From Rhizobiales bacterium 65-9 (lineage in GTDB: Bacteria > Pseudomonadota > Alphaproteobacteria > Rhizobiales > Beijerinckiaceae), in the NCBI GenBank assembly GCA_001899525.1, contig MKVY01000027.1, forward strand, positions 6,181-38,713: a stretch of 32,533 bases of DNA, given 5' to 3'. The translations under genes and the position numbers were made by a program. Of the stretch, positions 22,260 to 29,509 are shown in pieces. Within the stretch, counting starts at the first letter, position 1. Each line of letters starts with the position of its first letter. A model generated the notes under the pieces. That model was not told the DNA's origin, ran no database searches, and saw only the letters and a program-made list of their open reading frames with translations.

Positions 22260-23084
22260 ATGATCGACTGGGAGACCGAGTACGACAATCGCGCGCGGGT
22301 TCCGTCGTTTCCCACGATCGTCGCGCGATGGGGCCATGACGCCGCGGCCTTTCGCGACAAGGCCAGGATAGAGGCGGACGTTTCCTACGGCGCGACGCCG
22401 CGCTGCGTGATGGACATCTTTTTCCCAGCCGCCCCCGAGAACGCGCCCGTCGTTATGTTCATTCACGGCGGCTACTGGCGCGCGTTCGACCAGAAGCCGT
22501 TCAGCCATATGGCGAAGGGGCTCGTCGCGCGCGGCGCGATCGTGGCCGTGCCGACCTATGACCTGTCGCCCTATGTCACGCTGTCGACGATTCTCGACGA
22601 ATTGCGGGACGCGGCCGTCTTTCTCTGGCGCCGGTTTCAGCGGCCGCTGATGGTCGCCGGCCATTCGGCCGGGGGCCACGCCGCCGCGGCGCTGATGGCC
22701 ACCGACTGGCCGTCGCTCGCGCCCGACCTGCCGGCCGGGCTCGTGACATCCTGCATGCCGATCTCGGCCCTGCCCGACCTCACGCCGATGACGAAGATTT
22801 CCCTCAACGCGGATTTCAAGCTCGACGAGGCGGAGGCGCGCCGGCTGTCGCCGCTGTTCTGGCCGGCGCCGAAGGCGGGCCGCGCGGTTGTCGTCGTCGG
22901 CGAGACGGAGTCGGACGAGTATCACCGGCAGACGAACGACCTCGTCGCGCACTGGCGCGAGGCGGGCCTCGACGTCGAACGCCGAATCGTGCGCGGAGCC
23001 AACCATTTCACGGTGCTCGCGGAGCTGTCGGACCCGAAAAGCAAAATGGTCGAGGACGCCTGGAGCCTGACGAAAGACGCATAA
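22260..23084 (+). CDS. Arylformamidase-like alpha/beta hydrolase (kynurenine formamidase type)
   Basis: This 274-residue alpha/beta hydrolase starts MIDWETEYDNRARVP. It carries the oxyanion motif HGGYW (69-73) diagnostic of the eukaryotic-type kynurenine formamidase group, the nucleophile elbow GHSAGG (Ser136), an acid residue in VVGETESDEY and His249 in RGANHFTVL. The family hydrolyses N-formylkynurenine to kynurenine, from which kynureninase makes anthranilate. That product is the substrate of the neighbouring CoA ligase, so the gene makes sense here even though no kynureninase or tryptophan dioxygenase gene is in the window. The start at 22260 has AGGA about five bases before; 22254 and 22188 are alternatives. 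Another amide or ester of anthranilate is a possible substrate. Confidence 0.8.
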   Translation: MIDWETEYDNRARVPSFPTIVARWGHDAAAFRDKARIEADVSYGATPRCVMDIFFPAAPENAPVVMFIHGGYWRAFDQKPFSHMAKGLVARGAIVAVPTYDLSPYVTLSTILDELRDAAVFLWRRFQRPLMVAGHSAGGHAAAALMATDWPSLAPDLPAGLVTSCMPISALPDLTPMTKISLNADFKLDEAEARRLSPLFWPAPKAGRAVVVVGETESDEYHRQTNDLVAHWREAGLDVERRIVRGANHFTVLAELSDPKSKMVEDAWSLTKDA

Positions 23085-23195
23085 CGCAGTTTTTCGAACG
23101 GGGTTGGCAGGCCGGGGCGGGCCGGGCCATGATGGGGACAAGCCGTTTCGAGCGGCGCTTGGCGAAGACGGCGCAGAGCCGCGGAGGAGAGCAAC

Positions 23196-24386
23196 ATGAA
23201 GAATGCAAAGAGCGGAGCTGGAATCGCCGGCGGCGCCATCGCAGCCCTGGCTTTCGCGGCCGCGCTCGCCGCGCCGGCTGCGGCGCAGGAGAAGCTGAAG
23301 ATCGGCGTCATCCTCACCCTGTCCGGCCCGGCCGCCAATCTCGGCGAGCAGGCGCGCGACGCGATCAATCTCGCCGTGAAGAATCTGGGCGGCAAGGTCG
23401 GCGGCGTCGACACCGAGGTCGTCACGGTCGATGACGAATTGAAGCCCGACGTCTCGGTGACCAAGGTGAAGGCGCTGCTGGAGCGCGACAAGGTCGATTT
23501 CGTGATCGGCCCGATCTTCTCCAACGTGCTGCAGGCGATCCACAAGCCGGTGACGGATTCAAGCGCGATCCTGATCAGCCCGAACGCCGGCCCGTCAAGC
23601 TACGCCGGCAAGATGTGCAGCCCGAACTTCTTCGTCACATCCTACCAGAACGATCAGGTCCATGCGATTCTCGGGAAATACGCGCAGGACAAGGGTTACA
23701 AGCGCGTCTATCTGATGACGCCGAACTATCAGGCCGGCAAGGATTCGATGGCCGGCTTCAAGAGCCAGTACAAGGGCGAGGTCGTCGAGGAATCCTATGT
23801 TCCGCTGAACACCATGGACTTCTCGGCCGAACTCGCGAAGATCGCCGCGGCGAAGCCGGACGCGGTCTTCACCTTCATGCCCGGCGGCCCGGGCGTCAAT
23901 CTGGTGAAGCAATATCGCCAGGCCGGCCTGCAGAATATTCCGTTCCTTTCCGCCTTCACCGTCGATGAATCGACGCTGCCGGCGCAGCAGGACGCGGCTG
24001 TCGGCATGTATGGCGGCGCGAACTGGGCGCCGAACTTCGATAACGCGCTGTCGAAGAAGTTCGTCGCCGATTTCGAGGCGGCGACCGGCAAGGTGCCCGG
24101 CACCTATGCGATCCAGGCCTATGACGCGATCTCGCTGATCGACAGCGCGGTCAAGGCGACCGGCGGCAAGGTTTCCGACAAGAAGGCGATCGAAGCGGCG
24201 ATGAAGAAGGCCGACTTCAAATCGCTGCGCGGCTCCTTCGCCTTCAACAACAACAATTATCCGATCCAGGATCTCTATCTCGTGCAGGTCGCGAAGCGTC
24301 CCGACGGCAAGTTCCAGACGGAGATCCGGGAGAAGATCTTCACCGCCGACAAGGACCCCTACGCCAAGGACTGCGCGATGAAGTGA
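23196..24386 (+). CDS. Liv-type ABC transporter periplasmic substrate-binding protein
   Basis: This 396-residue protein has a signal peptide (about 1-30, ending APAAA before QEKLKIGVIL). The type I periplasmic binding fold of the leucine/aromatic-acid binding group follows: GVILTLSGPAANLGEQARDAINLAV, DKVDFVIGPIFSNVL and TYAIQAYDAISLIDSAVKA. GGAGGAG lies six bases before the ATG. It heads the transporter genes and lies 111 bases after the arylformamidase gene. An ABC binding protein gene is also part of the Azoarcus evansii 2-aminobenzoate cluster, so anthranilate or a related aromatic acid is the favoured ligand; branched-chain amino acids remain possible. Confidence 0.92.
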   Translation: MKNAKSGAGIAGGAIAALAFAAALAAPAAAQEKLKIGVILTLSGPAANLGEQARDAINLAVKNLGGKVGGVDTEVVTVDDELKPDVSVTKVKALLERDKVDFVIGPIFSNVLQAIHKPVTDSSAILISPNAGPSSYAGKMCSPNFFVTSYQNDQVHAILGKYAQDKGYKRVYLMTPNYQAGKDSMAGFKSQYKGEVVEESYVPLNTMDFSAELAKIAAAKPDAVFTFMPGGPGVNLVKQYRQAGLQNIPFLSAFTVDESTLPAQQDAAVGMYGGANWAPNFDNALSKKFVADFEAATGKVPGTYAIQAYDAISLIDSAVKATGGKVSDKKAIEAAMKKADFKSLRGSFAFNNNNYPIQDLYLVQVAKRPDGKFQTEIREKIFTADKDPYAKDCAMK

Positions 24387-24394
24387 GAGAGCGT

Positions 24395-24420
24395 CCTTCT
24401 CCCCGCTCGCGGGGAGAAGG
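24395..24420. repeat. RIME-like intergenic palindrome between binding protein and permease genes
   Basis: CCTTCTCCCCGC (24395-24406) and GCGGGGAGAAGG (24409-24420) form a perfect 12-pair stem, beginning nine bases after the binding protein's stop. It is followed by TCGCGAGCGAAGC and TATGAGGGGC, which resembles the dispersed intergenic mosaic repeat of Rhizobiales. A second, shorter hairpin (24506-24519, CGCCGC TC GCGGCG) follows before livH. The structures could stabilise the upstream message or reduce transcription into the permease genes. Confidence 0.7.
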
Positions 24421-24549
24421 TCGCGAGCGAAGCGCGCCGTATGAGGGGCTTCTTTCAATGACGAGATCGCCCCTCACGCGGATCGCGTTCAGCAATCCAT
24501 CCTCTCGCCGCTCGCGGCGCGGGGGTCTCGCGGCGGCTTTGCGTTCTTA

Positions 24550-25470
24550 ATGTCGCTCACGCTCTTTCTGGTCCAGACGCTGAACGGACTGCAGTTCGGA
24601 ATCCTGCTGTTCCTGATCGCAGCCGGGCTGACGCTCGTGTTCGGCGTGATGGATTTCATCAATCTCGCGCACGGCGTGCAGTATATGGTTGGCGCCTATC
24701 TCGCGGCCTGGTTCACGGCGCTGACGGGCGATTTCTTCCTCGGATTGCTGCTCGCGCTGCCGACGGCGCTGCTGTTCGGCCTGCTGCTGGAATGGCTCGT
24801 CTTCCGCCATCTTTACGGGCGCGACCATCTCGACCAGGTGCTGGCGACGTTCGGCGTGATCCTGTTTCTGAACGAGGCGGTGAAGGTGGCGTGGGGCTCC
24901 TCCCCGCTCAGCGTGCCGATCCCCGACGCCTTCTCGGGCAGCGTCAGGATGATGGACGGATTGCTCTATCCGGTATGGCGGCTCGTGGTGATCGGCTCCG
25001 GCTTCGCCATCGCGATCGGCCTCGCGCTGCTCGTCAGCCGCACGCGGCTTGGCATGCTGGTGCGCGCCGGCGCGGTCAATGCGCCGATGGTGTCGGCGCT
25101 CGGCGTCGATATCGGCCGGCTGTTCATGATCGTGTTCGGCTTCGGCGCGATGCTCGCGGGCTTCGCCGGGGCGATGGTGGCGCCGATCCTGTCGGTCGAG
25201 CCGGGCATGGGCGACAATATCCTGATCCTCGCCTTCGTCGTGATCGTCATCGGCGGCATCGGCTCGATCCGCGGCGCCTTCGCGGCCGCGCTGCTGGTCG
25301 GGCTGGTCGATACGCTCGGCCGCTCCTTCGGCCCGCAGATGCTGCGGCTGATGCTCGATCCTTCCGCCGCGAGCCAGACCGGACGCGCGCTCGCCCCGAT
25401 GCTGATCTACATCCTGATGGCCGCCGTGCTCATCGTCAGGCCCGCCGGCCTGTTTCCGGCGCAGCGATGA
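24550..25470 (+). CDS. livH: Liv-type ABC transporter permease (LivH family)
   Basis: This 306-residue inner-membrane permease begins MSLTLFLVQTLNGLQFGILLFL, then LIAAGLTLVFGVMDFINLAHGVQYMVGAYLAAW. It has several hydrophobic segments and a C-terminal GIGSIRGAFAAALLVGLVDTLGRSF, the LivH pattern. It forms the transmembrane pore with LivM. There is no clear ribosome site before the ATG at 24550. The 163-base gap upstream carries the palindromic repeat, so expression may be lower than that of the binding protein. It overlaps livM by ATGA. Confidence 0.93.
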   Translation: MSLTLFLVQTLNGLQFGILLFLIAAGLTLVFGVMDFINLAHGVQYMVGAYLAAWFTALTGDFFLGLLLALPTALLFGLLLEWLVFRHLYGRDHLDQVLATFGVILFLNEAVKVAWGSSPLSVPIPDAFSGSVRMMDGLLYPVWRLVVIGSGFAIAIGLALLVSRTRLGMLVRAGAVNAPMVSALGVDIGRLFMIVFGFGAMLAGFAGAMVAPILSVEPGMGDNILILAFVVIVIGGIGSIRGAFAAALLVGLVDTLGRSFGPQMLRLMLDPSAASQTGRALAPMLIYILMAAVLIVRPAGLFPAQR

Positions 25471-26462
25471 GCGCCGCCGGAACCGACATCGCCGTCACGG
25501 CGAAAGCGCGTCAAGCGGTCGGCGGGCGCGAACGCGCGATCATCGCGACGTTCGTTCTGCTCGCGCTCGCGCCGATCGCGGCGCAAGCGGGGCCGCAGGG
25601 CTACATCATCGACCTCATCACGCGCATGATGATCTTCGCGATCGCGGCCCTGTCGCTCGATCTCATCCTCGGTTACGGCGCGATGGTGTCGTTCGGCCAC
25701 GCCGCCTTCATCGGCCTCGGCGCTTACGCCGTCGGCATCCTCGCCTCTCACGGCGTCACCGACTTCGTCGTCCAGCTCGCGGCGGCGCTGGCGGCGGCCG
25801 CCGTCTTCGCCTTCGTCACCGGCGCGCTGTCGCTGCGCACGAAGGGCGTCTATTTCATCATGATCACGCTGGCGTTCAGCCAGATGCTGTTCTTCTTCGG
25901 CGTGTCGCTGTCGGCCTATGGCGGCGACGACGGGCTGTCGCTGCCGGAGCGCAGCCGCCTGTTCGGCCTGCCGCTGTTCAGCAGCGACAAGGGGCTGTTC
26001 TATGCGACGCTCGCCTGCCTGATCGGCTGCTATCTGCTCTGCCGCGCCATCGTCGCGTCGCGCTTCGGCCGCGTGCTGCGCGGCGCGAGGGAGAATCCCG
26101 TCCGCATGACCGCGATCGGCTTCTCGCCCTACCGCTTCCAGCTCGTCGCCTATGTGATCTCGGGCATGATGGCCGCGCTCGCCGGCGCGCTGCTCGCCAA
26201 CCAGACCGGCTTCGTCTCGCCGGCCTACATGTCCTGGCAGCGCTCGGGCGAGCTGCTCGCCATGACCATCTTCGGCGGCGTCGGCACGCTGGTCGGCCCG
26301 ATCATCGGGGCGATGGCGTTTCTCGCGCTGGAGGAATGGCTGGCCGGCCTCACCGAACACTGGAAGATGATCTTCGGCCCGCTGCTGGTCTGCGTCGTGC
26401 TGTTCGCGCGCGGCGGAATCATGGGGCTCGCCGCGCGCATCGGAGGAAAGCGCGATGGCTGA
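25467..26462 (+). CDS. livM: Liv-type ABC transporter permease (LivM family)
   Basis: This 331-residue permease has MIFAIAALSLDLILGYGAMVSFGHAAFIGLGAYAVG, RTKGVYFIMITLAFSQMLFFF, GENPVRM-like RGARENPVRMTAIGF, and FGGVGTLVGPIIGAMAFLALEEW, all typical of LivM. The start at 25467 overlaps the livH stop as ATGA, which fixes it against a much longer shadow frame. It overlaps livG by eight bases. With LivH it forms the membrane channel of the importer. Confidence 0.93.
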   Translation: MSAAGTDIAVTAKARQAVGGRERAIIATFVLLALAPIAAQAGPQGYIIDLITRMMIFAIAALSLDLILGYGAMVSFGHAAFIGLGAYAVGILASHGVTDFVVQLAAALAAAAVFAFVTGALSLRTKGVYFIMITLAFSQMLFFFGVSLSAYGGDDGLSLPERSRLFGLPLFSSDKGLFYATLACLIGCYLLCRAIVASRFGRVLRGARENPVRMTAIGFSPYRFQLVAYVISGMMAALAGALLANQTGFVSPAYMSWQRSGELLAMTIFGGVGTLVGPIIGAMAFLALEEWLAGLTEHWKMIFGPLLVCVVLFARGGIMGLAARIGGKRDG

Positions 26463-27219
26463 GGCGCTTCTCTCCGTCGACGGGCTCTGCAAGGCTTACG
26501 GCGCGCTGACGGTCTCGGACAATGTGTCCTTCGAGGTGGCGCCGGGCGAACTGCATGCGCTGATCGGCCCGAACGGCGCCGGCAAAACAACCCTGATCCA
26601 TCAGCTCTCCGGGCTGCTGCGCTCCGATTCCGGCCATGTGCGCCTCGGCGGCGAGGACATCACGCGCCTGCCGATGGCCGAGCGGGTTCATCGCGGGCTG
26701 GCGCGCTCGTTCCAGATCACGTCGATCCTGCCGGGCTTCTCCGCGCTCGAGAATGTCGCGCTCGCCGCGCAGGCGCGCAGCGGCTCGAGCTTCCGCTTCT
26801 TCGCCAACGCCGCGCGCGAAGACGATCTCAACGCGCAGGCGATGGAGTCGCTGCGCACGGTCGGACTGCAGGGGCGCGCCTCGACGCCGGCGGGCGTTCT
26901 CTCGCACGGCGAGAAGCGCCTGCTGGAGCTCGCCATCGCGCTCGCCACCGCGCCGAAGGCGCTGCTGCTCGACGAACCGCTCGCGGGGACCGGCAAGGAG
27001 GAATCGCAATCGGTGACGGCCACGCTGCGGCAGCTCAAGGGCCGCTTCGCGATCGTCCTGATCGAGCATGACATGGAGGCGGTGTTCGCGCTCGCCGATC
27101 GCGTCAGCGTGCTCGTCTATGGCAAGATCATCGCGACCGGAACGCCGGAGCAGATCCGCAACGATCCGGCCGTGCGCGAAGCCTATCTCGGCGAGGAAGG
27201 CGAGGCGGCGCATGCTTGA
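26455..27219 (+). CDS. livG: Liv-type ABC transporter ATPase (LivG family)
   Basis: This 254-residue ATPase has Walker A GPNGAGKT (38-45), Q-loop FQ (86-87), signature LSHGEKR (149-155), Walker B LLLDEP (170-175) and switch His205 in IEHDM. The signature is a variant of the usual LSGGQ/LPYGQ form, which is common among LivG proteins. It overlaps livM by eight bases and livF by eight bases, so the importer genes are translationally coupled. It powers the import together with LivF. Confidence 0.93.
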   Translation: MAEALLSVDGLCKAYGALTVSDNVSFEVAPGELHALIGPNGAGKTTLIHQLSGLLRSDSGHVRLGGEDITRLPMAERVHRGLARSFQITSILPGFSALENVALAAQARSGSSFRFFANAAREDDLNAQAMESLRTVGLQGRASTPAGVLSHGEKRLLELAIALATAPKALLLDEPLAGTGKEESQSVTATLRQLKGRFAIVLIEHDMEAVFALADRVSVLVYGKIIATGTPEQIRNDPAVREAYLGEEGEAAHA

Positions 27220-27910
27220 GGCGCGCGCGCTCGAAGCGAGCTACGGCGACAGCCAGGTTCTGTTTGGCGTCGATCTCGACGTCGCGCCGGGCGAGGTGGT
27301 GACGCTGCTCGGCCGCAACGGCATGGGCAAGACGACGACGATCCGGACCATCTTCGGCCTTCTCAAAGCGAAAGCCGGCCGCGTCAGCTTCGGCGGCCGC
27401 GACGTGACGAACGCGCCGCCCTACGCCGTCGCGCAGCTCGGCCTCGGCCTCGTTCCCGAGGGCCGGCAAATCTTTCCGACGCTCAGCGTCGAGGAAAATC
27501 TGGTGGCGACGGCCGCCTCGCGCTTCGGCGCGCCGCGCTGGACGCTGGAGCGCGTCTACGGGCTGTTTCCGCGCCTCAAGGAACGCCGCCGCAACATGGG
27601 CAACCAGCTCTCCGGCGGCGAGCAGCAGATGCTGGCGATCGGCCGGGCGCTGATGACGAATCCCAAGCTCGTCGTGCTCGACGAGGCGACGGAGGGTCTC
27701 GCGCCGCTGATCCGCGCCGAGATCTGGGCCTGCCTCGCGGCTCTGAAGAAAAACGGCGAATCCATTCTCGTCATCGACAAGAATGTCGATGCGCTGGCGA
27801 AGCTGGCCGACCGCCATGTCGTCATCGAGAAAGGCCGCGTGGTCTGGGCCGGAACGAACGCCGACCTCCTCGGCGCCCCCGAGATCAAGGACCGCTATCT
27901 GCATGTTTAG
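27212..27910 (+). CDS. livF: Liv-type ABC transporter ATPase (LivF family)
   Basis: This 232-residue ATPase has Walker A GRNGMGKT (34-41), the LivF-typical VPEGRQIFPTLSVEENL (81-97), signature LSGGEQQ (133-139) and Walker B LVVLDE (153-158). The segment after Walker B is ATEGLAPLI. Where the switch His is usually followed by E-x-N, it reads VIDKNVDAL, the form common in LivF proteins of aromatic-acid importers. It is the last gene of the importer. The following 147 bases contain no recognisable gene. Confidence 0.93.
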   Translation: MLEARALEASYGDSQVLFGVDLDVAPGEVVTLLGRNGMGKTTTIRTIFGLLKAKAGRVSFGGRDVTNAPPYAVAQLGLGLVPEGRQIFPTLSVEENLVATAASRFGAPRWTLERVYGLFPRLKERRRNMGNQLSGGEQQMLAIGRALMTNPKLVVLDEATEGLAPLIRAEIWACLAALKKNGESILVIDKNVDALAKLADRHVVIEKGRVVWAGTNADLLGAPEIKDRYLHV

Positions 27911-28057
27911 GCCTTGCCTCTCACGTCATGCGCGGACCGGTCGCGCGCGCTCATTCTCTCTTTCTCCGAATGGCGGCCTGAATGACGCGGATGGTCCGAG
28001 CAAGTCCGGCCGTGACGGGACGACTGGGAAAGACAATTCCTCAAGGAGCATCGCCTC

Positions 28058-28507
28058 ATGACAATGTCCGCCGGAATCACGCGCGCCGATGAGGGAATCG
28101 ATCGCATCGCGTGGAACATCCTCGGCCAGATCTATGTGCCGAAGCAGGTCAGCGAGAATGCAATGTCGTGGCACGCGACCTTTCCGGTCGGAACCTTCGT
28201 GCCGCCGCACATCCATCCGACGCAGGATGAATTCATCTACATGCTCGACGGCCGGTTCGATCTCATGCTCGACGGCAAGGAGGTCGTCGCGGAATCGGGC
28301 GATCTCATCCGCATGCCGATGGGCCTGCCGCACGGCATCTTCAACAAGACCGACCGCGCCGTGAAATGCCTGTTCTGGGTGGCGCCGACGCGCCGGCTCT
28401 ACGATCTGTTCTGGGCGATCCACAACATGAAGGAGCAGACGCCAGCGGAGGTCGTCGCGCTCGCCGCCAAGCACGAGGTCGATTTCCTGCCGCCGCCGGA
28501 GGCGTGA
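28058..28507 (+). CDS. Cupin-domain protein, function unknown
   Basis: This 149-residue single-domain cupin has motif 1 PPHIHPTQDEFIYML (His51, His53, Glu58) and motif 2 LPHGIFN (His92), giving a complete set for one metal ion. AAGGAG lies nine bases before the ATG at 28058. Single-domain cupins serve as dioxygenases, isomerases or ligand binders. The position between the importer and the monooxygenase/reductase suggests a role in aromatic or ring-cleavage chemistry, but no known reaction can be assigned. It converges on the methyltransferase gene 65 bases away. Confidence 0.8.
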   Translation: MTMSAGITRADEGIDRIAWNILGQIYVPKQVSENAMSWHATFPVGTFVPPHIHPTQDEFIYMLDGRFDLMLDGKEVVAESGDLIRMPMGLPHGIFNKTDRAVKCLFWVAPTRRLYDLFWAIHNMKEQTPAEVVALAAKHEVDFLPPPEA

Positions 28508-28511
28508 GCGC

Positions 28512-28527
28512 GGCGTTCGGAAACGCC
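28512..28527. terminator. Hairpin between convergent cupin and methyltransferase genes
   Basis: GGCGTT (28512-28517) and AACGCC (28522-28527) form a perfect six-pair stem with a CGGA loop, starting five bases after the cupin stop. A second stem (28533-28546, GCGCG CTGA CGCGC) follows. There is no plus-strand T-run; bidirectional attenuation is possible. Confidence 0.35.
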
Positions 28528-28571
28528 TACCGGCGCGCTGACGCGCAAGACGCGCGCGCGCCCCAAAAACA

Positions 28572-29342
28572 CTACCGCGTCGCGACGATGAACAGGCGCG
28601 GAAACGGCAGCAGCACGCTGCCGTCGTCGAGCGCCGGATAGACCTTAGCGATGCCGGCGCGGTAGCGGTCGAGAAACGCCTCGCGCTCGCGCTCGTCGAG
28701 CGGGTTGATGAAGGGCCGCAATCCCGTTCCCTTGAACCATTCGACGATCGCGTTCGGCCCGCCGGGAAGCGGATGATGGTAGGTCGTGAGCCACACATCG
28801 ACGCGCGCGCAATGCGGCTTCAGCAGACGATAATACCAGTCCGGCGTCTGCCGCGCCGCGCGCGCTTCGGAAGCCTTTGCGAGCTTCTCCGCCCATGGTC
28901 CGCTCGCCGCAGTCTCCCGCATCAGGCGATGCGCCGGCTCGTCAAGATTGTCGGGGGTCTGGACCGCGAGGCTGCCGCCCTGCGCAAGCTGAGCGACGAG
29001 GCGCGGATAGAGCGCGGCGTGATCGGGAACCCATTGCAGCGCGGCGTTGGCGAAGATCACGTCAAACGGGGCGGCGGCGCGCCAGCTTTCGATATCGGCG
29101 ACCGCGAAGGAAATCGCCGGCAGGCGCATTCTCGCCGCCTCGATCATCTCGGGCGAACTGTCCATGCCGCTGACCGCCGCGCCAGGAAAACGCGCGGCCA
29201 GCGCCTCGGTCGAATTGCCGGGCCCGCAGCCGAGATCGACCGCCCGGCGGACGTCGCGGTTGGGAATGGCGGCGAGCAGATCGCGCACCGGGCGCGTGCG
29301 CTCATCCTCGAACTTCACATATTGCTGGGCGGACCAGGCCAT
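28572..29342 (-). CDS. tam: Trans-aconitate 2-methyltransferase (Tam) family
   Basis: This 256-residue S-adenosylmethionine-dependent methyltransferase has VDLGCGPGNSTEALAARFP (motif I), VSGMDSSPEMIEAAR, PFDVIFANAALQWVPDHAALYPRL, and the Tam-specific C-terminal YHHPLPGGPNAIVEWFKGTGLRPF. The start at 29342 has GGGAG about eight bases upstream and begins MAWSAQQYVKFEDERTRP, the normal Tam N-terminus. The family methylates trans-aconitate, a by-product that inhibits the citric acid cycle. It diverges from the monooxygenase/reductase gene and shares its upstream region. It is probably a neighbour with no direct part in aromatic breakdown. Confidence 0.88.
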   Translation of the reverse strand: MAWSAQQYVKFEDERTRPVRDLLAAIPNRDVRRAVDLGCGPGNSTEALAARFPGAAVSGMDSSPEMIEAARMRLPAISFAVADIESWRAAAPFDVIFANAALQWVPDHAALYPRLVAQLAQGGSLAVQTPDNLDEPAHRLMRETAASGPWAEKLAKASEARAARQTPDWYYRLLKPHCARVDVWLTTYHHPLPGGPNAIVEWFKGTGLRPFINPLDEREREAFLDRYRAGIAKVYPALDDGSVLLPFPRLFIVATR

Positions 29343-29471
29343 GACGGGCTCCCGTTCTGATGGGCCGCACCTACGCCCGCCGCGCCCGCCGGGCCAGCCC
29401 CTGCCCGCCTTCCCCACGCAATCCGGCCCCGCCCGCACGGCGCCCCTTTACGAACGGCCCCATCCGGATTA

Positions 29472-29485
29472 TTTTAAGCTTAAAG
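29472..29485. promoter_or_regulatory. Putative MarR operator in front of the monooxygenase/reductase gene
   Basis: TTTTAAGCTTAAAG contains the perfect 12-base palindrome TTTAAGCTTAAA (29473-29484), 25 bases before the ATG at 29510. It matches 12 of 14 bases of the site at 22171-22184, although the surrounding DNA is very GC-rich. This argues for shared control of both transcription units by the MarR protein. Confidence 0.6.
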
Positions 29486-29509
29486 CATTTTTCGGACGCG
29501 GAGGTCGCG

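Noticed and set aside
24792..26462. 556-codon plus-strand frame as a fused permease
   Set aside because: Its first 225 codons are out of frame with livH and Arg-rich; the livM protein proper begins at 25467 with an ATGA overlap.
27911..28057. A small gene between livF and the cupin gene
   Set aside because: No ATG with a ribosome site and coding-like frame was found; the stretch seems to hold only the leader of the cupin gene.
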